DNA of 64,000 bases from Listeria fleischmannii subsp. fleischmannii LU2006-1 (lineage in GTDB: Bacteria; Bacillota; Bacilli; Lactobacillales; Listeriaceae). The notes under the pieces are model-generated. The model saw nothing but the letters and a program-made list of their open reading frames with translations. It made no database searches and was not told the DNA's origin. The DNA lies in NCBI RefSeq assembly GCF_000344175.1, contig NZ_ALWW01000001.1:62001-126000 (forward strand), read 5' to 3'. The translations under genes were made by a program, and so were the position numbers. This document shows, piece by piece, positions 57,517 to 64,000 of the stretch. The stretch's first letter is position 1. Each line of letters begins with the position of its first letter.

Positions 57517-58002
57517 TTAGGATTCCTTTTTCTTGAATCCTTGTGCTTCGAAAGCCGAAACCGTTTCTTTGTAACTTACATTTTTCGCATCTGAAGTTCC
57601 TTGTAATAAGCTTGAGATTTGAGCCTCATCTGCTTTTTCAAGATCTACAAACATTTCAATTGTCAGAGCTTCATCTGTAAATTCCGATTTTAGCGATGTT
57701 CCCTTGCCATTTTCATAGGCTTTATATTGTTCTTTTGCCTGTTTCTCATAGTTCTTTTTCGTCGCGTCATCCAGCTTCTCCCCTTCTTTTACACCAAAAT
57801 AGGAAAGTGGATATGTCATTTTTTGCCCAACTTTTTTCAACTTATCTCCATCATGGTGAAATGTCGCTTCTAAATCTGCACCATTTAGGTTCAAAACATA
57901 CACATCTTTTTCGATATTTGCTTTCTTTTCATTGTTCCCACAAGCAGTTAAAACGCCTAACACAGCAATGACTACAATTACAAAACTTAGAATCTTTTTC
58001 AT
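57517..58002 (-). CDS. YehR-like (DUF1307) lipoprotein
   Basis: 161 residues from ATG 58002, with GGGGG ahead. The signal peptide KKILSFVIVVIAVLGVLTACGNN has lipobox LTAC, so it is attached to the outer face of the membrane. The rest fits the DUF1307/YehR family: DADLEATFHHDGDKLKKVGQKMTYPLSYFGV-like core and the C-terminal VSYKETVSAFEAQGFKKK. The function of the family is unknown. It follows the DUF1266 gene by 20 bp, probably one operon. Confidence 0.85.
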   Translation of the reverse strand: MKKILSFVIVVIAVLGVLTACGNNEKKANIEKDVYVLNLNGADLEATFHHDGDKLKKVGQKMTYPLSYFGVKEGEKLDDATKKNYEKQAKEQYKAYENGKGTSLKSEFTDEALTIEMFVDLEKADEAQISSLLQGTSDAKNVSYKETVSAFEAQGFKKKES

Positions 58003-58022
58003 ACTTTTCCCCCACAAAATTT

Positions 58023-58688
58023 TTAAGCTAATGGATAGCGATTGATGAAACTTTGACTATCTTGACGTAACTCGATATAAGAAATATGAGTATCACTATA
58101 CCAGTTTGTTCCGAGTCCCTCTTGGCCATTTAGAAAACTAACGATATAATCATCCCAATTTGCAAAATTAAGTTCCGCTTCTTCTCGTAGCTTTTCAAGG
58201 CACATCCATGCTTGTTGTTCACTAATTAATCCTAAAGAATAACAAACTCTTACGATATAACCAAGGCGTTCTAAATCAAACGCGCCACAGGTTGTGATTT
58301 TATCGGCAGATTCGAGTAGTGCTGTATCATCGTAACCAAACTTTTGAGCCGCTTTACGGATTTCCTTTTTCACACCTCTTGAATGAGCTTCTGAAATAGA
58401 AGTTGTATAGTCATTATTTTCAATCCAGCTTGAAATCAAACTCATGGCAGAATGTTCATCATAAATATTGAACATCGGTAACCAGTATTTTTTAACTTTT
58501 TCACCACGATTTTTCGGATAATATAACTTTAAATGTCTATTCCCTCCCGCTACCTTCGCTTCCACTTTATGCTTACATTCCGTAGTTGAACTTCCTACAC
58601 ATAACAATCGTTCTTTATCCTCTGAAAACTTGTTAAATTGCTCATATTCACTTGGAATAATTACTTCTTTTTTACCAAACAAACCCAT
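58023..58688 (-). CDS. DUF1266-domain protein
   Basis: 221 residues, no signal peptide. The C-terminal half is DUF1266: GAFDLERLGYIVRVCYSLGLISEQQAWMCLEKLREEAELNFANWDDYIVSFLNGQEGLG (about 134-195). The N-terminal half (GLFGKKEVIIPSEYEQFNKFSEDKERLLCVGS) is not recognised. DUF1266 proteins are scattered through bacteria and sometimes linked to contact systems; no function can be inferred here. Cytoplasmic; start has AGAGGATG ahead. Confidence 0.82.
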   Translation of the reverse strand: MGLFGKKEVIIPSEYEQFNKFSEDKERLLCVGSSTTECKHKVEAKVAGGNRHLKLYYPKNRGEKVKKYWLPMFNIYDEHSAMSLISSWIENNDYTTSISEAHSRGVKKEIRKAAQKFGYDDTALLESADKITTCGAFDLERLGYIVRVCYSLGLISEQQAWMCLEKLREEAELNFANWDDYIVSFLNGQEGLGTNWYSDTHISYIELRQDSQSFINRYPLA

Positions 58689-58793
58689 TATGCCACATCC
58701 TCTTTTGTAATACTTTACAAGAAAATATTACAACATGTAGTCCTTTGTGTCAATAAGATTTTTAAACTATTTTTTCCTTGTTTATAGGAACGT

Positions 58794-58838
58794 AAAAAAA
58801 GTTACCTTCTTCATTAAATAGAAAAAGATAACTTTTTT
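58794..58838 (-). terminator. Intrinsic terminator of the blaI/M56 operon
   Basis: Imperfect stem AAAAAAGTTA.CTT.TTC / GAA.AAG.TAACTTTTTT just past the M56 stop. Confidence 0.75.
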
Positions 58839-58844
58839 AATCTT

Positions 58845-60779
58845 TTATTCCTCAAATGATAAATTAAAATTATTATTAAAGGGTGAATCATTCGTAAGTG
58901 TGATATTATTCGGTGCCGATAAATTTTGTGTAAACGGATAGTTCACTATACTTTGGTTTAAAATAAATGTGTCAGCTTGACTAGACTGCGCGTCAATCGC
59001 ATACTTTTGCATCTTGTCCCGAATGACAAATTTAGTTTGGGACGGTCCAATTGACATGCGCGTTTGCCCATTTAAAACACCATCAAATTGTAGTAACATA
59101 CTTTCATTGTCTTGGAACTCCGAAGATTTTTTAACAAATGTATTTTGGAATTTCATATTGCCAGAATTTCCGGCAATAAGTTTTAACGTATCGGTCGTTA
59201 TATTTCTAGCATCTAATTGGCCACCGCTATTAATAGATAAGCCACCTTGAACATTCAAATCATTTAACTTCGCTGATAAAAAAGAAGTCATTTCAAGATT
59301 ATTAAAGCTCGATTTTTCAAAATGGATGAGGGCATTGTTCCCATTAAATTTCATCCCTTTATTTACCTCACTGTCCGTTAAATGCACATTAGCAGATCCT
59401 GTTGTGACGTTTATTGTATCTGCTTTGATTTGATTAAAATGGGCTATAATCACGCCGCCTTTAATACGCATCGTTTTCGTGTGTATATCCGAAATTTTAA
59501 TTTGCGTCCCAGTCGTCTGAATAGATAAGCTATCATAGACCTTATCCGCATCAATTGTAATTATAATAGCGGATTGCGTATTTGGATTTGCGTTTTTGTA
59601 CATTAAAATTCCATTTTTCACGACTAATTCAGCTTTACTATTTTCATCATAAGTTGTGAGGTCAAATGATTCAGTCTTTCCTTTACGAATCGTAACATCT
59701 TGATTGGCATTTTGTAAGTCAATCGCTCTAAATTCCGTTTTTTTGGAAGTATCTTCCTTTTTAATTTCAATCCCCTGCTTTTTCTCATAAATAAAAGCTT
59801 TAGCCTCATAAAAGTTAAGCAATATACCTATTAAAGTAAGTAAAATAAGTAATAATAAGAAAGAAATATAGCCTTTTTTCCCTTTTTTATAAGATGCAAT
59901 AGCCTCTAATCGCTCTTTTAACATTTTTGCGTTTTCATGCAAAGAAACCGCCGCATGCGATTCTTTATAAGTTCCCGATTTCACAATGGAATGTAGTAGC
60001 GTATCCCCATAACTGAGGGCATCCCGAGCCGGTAAATAAGATAAAACACTTTCATCACACGCATATTCGCGGTCGCGCTCCAGTTGCCTAATCATCCAAT
60101 ACATAAGCGGATTAAACCAGTAGATACAGGTGAAAATTTGAGCAAGAAAAACCACATACATGTCCTTAGATTTACAGTGCACTAATTCATGTAAAAAAAT
60201 ATGATACAACTCTTTTTTGGAAAAAGAGGTGCTCGGTAACACAATGATTTCCCGTCGGAATCCAAAAAAAACGGGTGAAGAAATAAGCGGATTAATCATA
60301 ACTTCAACCGGTTTATTAAGCCCAATGGTTTCCATCGCTTCCGCTAAAATATCAAGTTCATCCGGTTCCTCAATATAATGAGCGCCTGAAATAACAAACT
60401 TTTTAAAATTTCGATAAGAAGCTATTCGGTACACAAGCATGATGAGGCCAACCATTAGCCATAACACCCACACATAATCCATTATAAACTGAAAAATAAC
60501 TGCTTGTGTGCTTCGCTCCACTTCAATACCATTTTGGCCAATAACCATAGAGGTTAACCCTGCAAATTCACTCGGAGTTCCCCATAAAAATTCAGTGTTT
60601 TTTTGCACGAAGAAAAAAGCAAACGGTACAATTAAAAAGAAAAACACAACGCCCCAAGCGTAATAGCTTTTTCTTTTAGTTAAAAATTGACCGAATACTT
60701 TTTTTAAAAACCAAACTAGCGGAATTAAAATAACAGATGCGATAGACATGGATAAAAGCATTTTTAGTAAAATATTCAT
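58845..60779 (-). CDS. BlaR1/MecR1-type M56 peptidase with non-penicillin sensor domain
   Basis: 644 residues. The N-terminal M56 part has four membrane helices (about 5-25, 38-58, 97-120, 305-325) and the zinc motif HELVH (197-201) with downstream EREYACDES-type Glu. After helix four, instead of the penicillin-binding domain of BlaR1, there is a ~315-residue extracellular region. Its repeated beta-strand pattern (VYDSLSIQTTGTQIKISDIHTKTMRIKGG ... LKLIAGNSGNMKFQNTFVKK) resembles DUF4097-like beta-solenoids. It is therefore a sensor-peptidase for another envelope signal, cleaving the paired BlaI-type repressor. It overlaps the repressor by four bases (ATGA). Confidence 0.85.
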   Translation of the reverse strand: MNILLKMLLSMSIASVILIPLVWFLKKVFGQFLTKRKSYYAWGVVFFFLIVPFAFFFVQKNTEFLWGTPSEFAGLTSMVIGQNGIEVERSTQAVIFQFIMDYVWVLWLMVGLIMLVYRIASYRNFKKFVISGAHYIEEPDELDILAEAMETIGLNKPVEVMINPLISSPVFFGFRREIIVLPSTSFSKKELYHIFLHELVHCKSKDMYVVFLAQIFTCIYWFNPLMYWMIRQLERDREYACDESVLSYLPARDALSYGDTLLHSIVKSGTYKESHAAVSLHENAKMLKERLEAIASYKKGKKGYISFLLLLILLTLIGILLNFYEAKAFIYEKKQGIEIKKEDTSKKTEFRAIDLQNANQDVTIRKGKTESFDLTTYDENSKAELVVKNGILMYKNANPNTQSAIIITIDADKVYDSLSIQTTGTQIKISDIHTKTMRIKGGVIIAHFNQIKADTINVTTGSANVHLTDSEVNKGMKFNGNNALIHFEKSSFNNLEMTSFLSAKLNDLNVQGGLSINSGGQLDARNITTDTLKLIAGNSGNMKFQNTFVKKSSEFQDNESMLLQFDGVLNGQTRMSIGPSQTKFVIRDKMQKYAIDAQSSQADTFILNQSIVNYPFTQNLSAPNNITLTNDSPFNNNFNLSFEE

Positions 60780-61156
60780 TCAGTAGATTTCTTCCTTTTC
60801 CAAAATTGTTGTAAATTTTCAATGTCTTGTTGTGAAATCAAATCTTTTTGAACTAGGTTCGTGATTAAGCCCTTTACGTTTCCCTCATACACATCTTCTA
60901 TGAAGGTTTCTGTTTGCTTATTTAAATATTCTTTCTCGCTTAAAAGCGCATAATACTCATTTTTACGTCCAACTTTCTTTACACGTATGAAATCTTTTTC
61001 AACCAGCCTGGCCAAAAAGGTTAGGATTGTATTTTTCTTCCATGTAAAGCCATTTTCTTCCAACTCTTTAGCTACCTCAGCATACTGAACCGCTCGGCCA
61101 AATTGCCATACAACTTTCATTACCTCGAGTTCAGATTTAGATATTTGTTTATGCAT
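60776..61156 (-). CDS. BlaI/MecI/CopY-family repressor
   Basis: 126 residues from ATG 61156 (GGAGGG seven bases ahead). Winged helix: ISKSELEVMKVVWQFGRAVQYAEVAKELEENGFTWKKNTILTFLARLVEKDFIRVKKVGRKNEYYALLSEKEY (4-77). The dimer tail is ETFIEDVYEGNVKGLITNLVQKDLISQQDIENLQQFWKRKKS. Paired with the M56 sensor-peptidase, which should inactivate it by cleavage. The regulated genes probably include this operon; no clear TACA-N-TGTA operator was found. Confidence 0.9.
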   Translation of the reverse strand: MHKQISKSELEVMKVVWQFGRAVQYAEVAKELEENGFTWKKNTILTFLARLVEKDFIRVKKVGRKNEYYALLSEKEYLNKQTETFIEDVYEGNVKGLITNLVQKDLISQQDIENLQQFWKRKKSTE

Positions 61157-61269
61157 AACATAGCCCTCCAAAAACTTTCTACTCTTATATTAGCACGGTT
61201 TTCCAGTAAAGGACAGAAAAAAATAAACTGGCATTTAAGCGATTGCTTTTACCAGTTTAAAATTATTTA

Positions 61270-61304
61270 ATAAAAAAGAACCTTAGAAAAACTTCTAAGG
61301 TTCT
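61270..61304 (-). terminator. Intrinsic terminator of the rplJ-rplL operon
   Basis: AGAACCTTAGAA / TTCTAAGGTTCT perfect 12-bp stem, followed on the minus strand by TTTTTT. Confidence 0.92.
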
Positions 61305-61312
61305 GGTCATTA

Positions 61313-61681
61313 TTATTTTGCTTCTACGCTCGCGCCAACTTCTTCAAGTTTAGCTTTGATTTCTTCAGCTTCTTCTTTAGAAGCACCTTCTTTAAGAGCT
61401 TTAGGAGCGTTATCAACTAATTCTTTAGCTTCTTTTAAGCCAAGACCAGTGATTTCACGAACCACTTTGATAACTTTAATTTTAGAATCTCCAGCAGAAG
61501 TTAATTCAACTGTGAATTCAGTTTGTTCAGCAGCGCCACCAGCAGCACCAGCAGCAGCTACAGCTACAGGAGCAGCAGCAGTTACGCCAAATTCTTCTTC
61601 GATTGCTTTTACTAAATCGTTAAGTTCTAATACAGACGCTTCTTTTACGGAAGCAATGATTTCTTCAATGTTTAAAGCCAT
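61313..61681 (-). CDS. rplL: 50S ribosomal protein L7/L12
   Basis: 122 residues. The N-terminal dimer domain ([32 protein letters not shown]) is followed by an Ala/Gly hinge ([15 protein letters not shown]) and the conserved C-terminal domain [45 protein letters not shown], which recruits translation factors. It forms the stalk on L10. It is the last gene of the L10 operon, followed by a terminator. Confidence 0.98.
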   Translation of the reverse strand: MALNIEEIIASVKEASVLELNDLVKAIEEEFGVTAAAPVAVAAAGAAGGAAEQTEFTVELTSAGDSKIKVIKVVREITGLGLKEAKELVDNAPKALKEGASKEEAEEIKAKLEEVGASVEAK

Positions 61682-61735
61682 TTTAAAATTCCTCCATTAT
61701 TGTTTTAATTTTTTTATTGGGTTAAAACCCGGTAA

Positions 61736-62239
61736 TTAAGCCTCTTGTTCAGCTTTTTGATCCGCAACTGCTTTTGTAGCAAGAGCAAGGTTACGAACAG
61801 GAGCTTGAAGTACGTTGCAAAGCATAGATAAAAGTCCTTCACGTGATGGAAGTGTTGCAAGAGCTTTGATTTCATCAAGAGAAGAAACATTCCCTTCAAT
61901 GATACCTGCTTTAATTTCAAGTGCTTCGTGATCTTTCGCGAAGTCATTCAAAATTTTAGCTGGAAGAACAACATCTTCATTACTGAAAGCGATAGCGTTT
62001 GGTCCAGTAAGAACTTCTTCAAGTCCCTCAAAACCTTTTGCTTCTACTGCACGACGAACTAATGTGTTTTTGTATACCTTGAATTCTACGCCTGCTTCAC
62101 GTAATTGTTTACGTAATTCAGTCACTTCAGATACATTAAGACCACGATAGTCTACGATAACTGTAGATACGCTATCTGAAAGTTTAGCTGAAATTTCATC
62201 AACTGCACTTTGTTTAGCTTCTAAAATTTTACTCATTTT
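61736..62239 (-). CDS. rplJ: 50S ribosomal protein L10
   Basis: 167 residues from ATG 62239 (GGAGGTG five bases ahead). [64 protein letters not shown] is the 23S-binding domain; the C-terminal helix carries L12 dimers. It binds its own leader RNA for feedback control. Co-transcribed with rplL. Confidence 0.98.
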   Translation of the reverse strand, partial: KMSKILEAKQSAVDEISAKLSDSVSTVIVDYRGLNVSEVTELRKQLREAGVEFKVYKNTLVRRAVEAKGFEGLEEVLTGPNAIAFSNEDVVLPAKILNDFAKDHEALEIKAGIIEGNVSSLDEIKALATLPSREGLLSMLCNVLQAPVRNLALATKAVADQKAEQEA

Positions 62240-62287
62240 TACACCTCCGTCCATAATCTAAACGCCAAAACGGCTTTGTTTCGCGAA

Positions 62288-62415
62288 CAAAATAAAACCC
62301 TTGCCACCGTAACAGCAAGGGTAAAATCACAAGATAAGACTATCTTGTTCATCTAAATCCTCGGCGGGCCATTTTAAACGCAAAAGCGTACCTGCTGTCT
62401 ACGGTAAGGATATTC
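62288..62415 (-). ncRNA. L10 leader RNA with attenuator
   Basis: The minus strand reads ACCGTAGACAGCAGGTACGC ... TGGCCCGCCGAGGATTTAGA, the conserved L10 leader (binds the L10-L12 complex). It ends with hairpin CCCTTGC / GCAAGGG (62298-62321) and TTTTATTTT, a terminator used when L10 is in excess. Standard autoregulation of rplJL. Confidence 0.88.
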
Positions 62416-62425
62416 ATTTTTTAAG

Positions 62426-62455
62426 CCTAGTAAATCTTATCAAAGATTTACTAGG
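62426..62455 (-). other. Perfect 13-bp hairpin between rplA and the L10 leader
   Basis: CCTAGTAAATCTT-ATCA-AAGATTTACTAGG. On the minus strand it follows the rplA stop but has AAAAAAT rather than a T tract after it, so it is at best a weak terminator. It may protect or separate the rplKA transcript. Confidence 0.6.
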
Positions 62456-62469
62456 TCGTCAAGTCCATT

Positions 62470-63159
62470 TTATAAAGAAGATGGGTCAACTTGGATACCA
62501 GGTCCGAAAGTAGTTGTTACGCTTAAGTTTTTCACGTAAGTACCTTTTGCAGCAGCTGGTTTCGCTTTTTGTAACACATCATTTATAGTACGGAAGTTTT
62601 CAATTAATTTATCAGTATCAAATGAAACTTTACCGATAGCAGTGTGAATATTACCCGCTTTATCAACACGATATTCCACTTTACCAGCTTTAATTTCATT
62701 TACTGCTTTTGTAACGTCCATTGTAACTGTACCAGTTTTAGGGTTTGGCATTAAACCTTTTGGTCCTAAGACACGGCCTAATTTACCAACTTCACCCATC
62801 ATATCAGGTGTAGCTACGATAACATCAAAGTCAAACCAACCTTGATTGATTTTTTCAACGAATTCAGCATCTCCAACGAAATCAGCGCCAGCAGCTTCTG
62901 CTTCTTTTGCTTTTTCTCCTTTAGCGAAAACTAAAACGCGCTCTGTTTTACCAGTACCGTTTGGTAATACTACGGCACCACGGATTTGTTGATCCGCTTT
63001 TTTAGGGTCTACGCCAAGACGGAATGCTACTTCAACAGTTGCATCGAAACCGGCGAAATCAATTTCTTTAGCAAGCGCTACTGCTTCTTCAACAGAATAC
63101 GCTTTTGTTGTATCTACTTTTTTCAAAGCATCTTGATACTTTTTACCTTTCTTAGCCAT
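62470..63159 (-). CDS. rplA: 50S ribosomal protein L1
   Basis: 229 residues. It starts [70 protein letters not shown]. The conserved L1 segment is [22 protein letters not shown] (about 127-148). It binds 23S rRNA near the E site and moves deacylated tRNA. Co-transcribed with rplK, 33 bp apart, with AAGGAGG before the ATG. Confidence 0.98.
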   Translation of the reverse strand: MAKKGKKYQDALKKVDTTKAYSVEEAVALAKEIDFAGFDATVEVAFRLGVDPKKADQQIRGAVVLPNGTGKTERVLVFAKGEKAKEAEAAGADFVGDAEFVEKINQGWFDFDVIVATPDMMGEVGKLGRVLGPKGLMPNPKTGTVTMDVTKAVNEIKAGKVEYRVDKAGNIHTAIGKVSFDTDKLIENFRTINDVLQKAKPAAAKGTYVKNLSVTTTFGPGIQVDPSSL

Positions 63160-63192
63160 TTCTTTTCCTCCTTATTGTTCAAATTGCTTTTC

Positions 63193-63618
63193 TTAGTCTT
63201 CTACTACGAATCCCATAGAACGAGCTGTACCTTCAACCATACGCATTGCAGACTCAACGTTTGCAGCATTTAGGTCAGGCATTTTAAGCTCAGCAATTTC
63301 TTGTACTTGAGCACGAGTTACAGTTGCAACTTTGTTACGGTTAGGTTCACCAGATCCTTTTTCCACTTTAGCAGCTTTTTTAAGCAATACTGCAGCTGGT
63401 GGAGTTTTCGTGATGAACGTAAACGAACGGTCTTCAAATACACTGATAACAACAGGAATGATAAGACCAGCTTGATCGGCTGTACGAGCGTTAAACTCTT
63501 TACAGAATCCCATAATGTTTACGCCAGCTTGACCTAGTGCAGGTCCAACTGGAGGTGCAGGATTTGCTTTCCCTGCTGGAATTTGAAGTTTAACTTCTTT
63601 AATAACTTTTTTAGCCAC
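63193..63618 (-). CDS. rplK: 50S ribosomal protein L11
   Basis: 141 residues, GTG start with AAGGAGG ahead. The N-terminal [37 protein letters not shown] is the thiostrepton/IF2-facing domain; the proline-rich loop is normal, so no thiopeptide resistance change is seen. The C-terminal rRNA-binding domain ends [17 protein letters not shown]. First gene of rplKA. Confidence 0.98.
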   Translation of the reverse strand: MAKKVIKEVKLQIPAGKANPAPPVGPALGQAGVNIMGFCKEFNARTADQAGLIIPVVISVFEDRSFTFITKTPPAAVLLKKAAKVEKGSGEPNRNKVATVTRAQVQEIAELKMPDLNAANVESAMRMVEGTARSMGFVVED

Positions 63619-63748
63619 GAGACATACCTCCTTAAGTCCGTGCTGTGGTTAAATGGGGATTAAGATTTCCCCTCCCACGTCAAAACATACGCAAAAACGT
63701 ACTTAAATATGATACCACTTTAAAGCCGAAGATGCAAGGCTTTTTCCA

Positions 63749-64000
63749 CTATTTGAAAGCTAATATTTCTTGTATACGACGCGTATACGTAGCATCTAGC
63801 TTCAGGACCTTTTCGTACCCTTTTCGCCGAATGAATTCCCTTTTTGCCGGATTCGCGTGATAAAAGGCCACTTTTTCTAAAAGTTCCTCAGTATTTGAAA
63901 AAAAGTCCGCTTCCTCGCCTTCTTTAAATAAAGCTTTTTGTTCTTCCGTGCGTTCTGTTAATAAAAATCCACGGCAAGCTGGGATTTCAAACGTTCGTGC
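63749..64000 (-). CDS. Glycosyltransferase, C-terminal part (runs off the window)
   Basis: The last 83 codons of a minus-strand gene: ARTFEIPACRGFLLTERTEEQKALFKEGEEADFFSNTEELLEKVAFYHANPAKREFIRRKG. The pattern R.FEIPACR.FLLTE with a later acidic E.A.FF is that of the Glyco_trans_1_2/CgeB-like family (GT-B fold C-terminal domain, nucleotide-sugar binding). The N-terminal part lies outside the window. It is upstream of rplK, transcribed the same way. Confidence 0.72.
   Translation of the reverse strand, partial: ARTFEIPACRGFLLTERTEEQKALFKEGEEADFFSNTEELLEKVAFYHANPAKREFIRRKGYEKVLKLDATYTRRIQEILAFK

Noticed and set aside
61157..61240. BlaI operator upstream of the repressor gene
   Set aside because: No clear TACA-N-TGTA dyad could be found in this stretch, so no site is reported.
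61356..61739. 127-codon + strand frame opposite rplL
   Set aside because: It is the antisense shadow of the Ala-rich L7/L12 gene, with no ribosome site and no family resemblance.
63720..63747. AAAGCC ... GGCTTT hairpin near the glycosyltransferase stop
   Set aside because: The stem is only 6 bp and the T run is on the + strand, where no gene ends; the glycosyltransferase reads the other way.

Overview
The window is chromosomal DNA of a low-GC Firmicute. It most likely comes from Listeria or a very close relative outside the L. monocytogenes group. The RpoB and RpoC proteins match Listeria almost residue for residue as I recall them. The order rplK-rplA-rplJ-rplL-blaI/blaR-methyltransferase ... 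rpoB-rpoC ... LRR/LPXTG surface protein ... phospho-beta-glucosidase resembles the L. monocytogenes lmo0248-lmo0262 neighbourhood. The genus is inferred from memory of these families, not from a search.

Layout. 0-5.4 kb: a universal stress protein, a DUF1801 protein, two tandem Crp/Fnr (PrfA-like) regulators (the first broken), a FrnE-type oxidoreductase, a pair of small YdcZ-type membrane transporters and a short UvrC-like nuclease with an SOS-box match. 5.6-8.6 kb: an accessory patch with an LXG polymorphic toxin, its probable immunity protein and an Abi_2-type abortive-infection protein. 8.9-13.5 kb: a GH1 phospho-beta-glucosidase, an extracellular fumarate-reductase-like flavoprotein behind a Rex-like box, a MarR regulator and a histidine phosphatase. 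13.6-21.4 kb: a xylose/isoprimeverose locus (xylB, xylA, XylP-type symporter, GH31 alpha-xylosidase, divergent xylR) with a classical XylR operator. 21.4-28.1 kb: two Gfo/Idh/MocA oxidoreductases with an RpiR regulator, an MhqO/MhqR-like pair, a TetR regulator and a second GH1 enzyme. 28.1-37.7 kb: an internalin-like LRR protein anchored by LPKTG, then rpoC and rpoB.

38.2-56.7 kb is the most distinctive region. It is a carbohydrate island between the rpoBC operon and the conserved methyltransferase gene. It encodes three exo-alpha-mannosidase-family enzymes (GH38, GH125, GH92), a GntR/LacI-type regulator, a GH84 beta-N-acetylglucosaminidase, a YesM/YesN-type two-component system, a YesL-like protein, two ABC sugar permeases and a solute-binding lipoprotein. 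None of the glycosidases has a signal peptide, so the region reads as import of host-type N-glycan or mannan oligosaccharides followed by cytoplasmic dismantling. The GH92 protein has Gln where most family members have the catalytic acid Glu, which may change its substrate. 56.8-64 kb returns to conserved genes: methyltransferase, two small proteins, a BlaI/M56-peptidase pair with an unusual extracellular domain, rplL, rplJ with its L10 leader, rplA, rplK and the 3' end of a glycosyltransferase.

Caution: ten genes carry about twelve small frame disruptions, most of them one base in or beside homopolymers, while the genes around them are intact. This looks more like a draft assembly with indel errors than wholesale gene decay. 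I give full-length coordinates and mark each break. I found no tRNA, rRNA, CRISPR array, insertion sequence or prophage.
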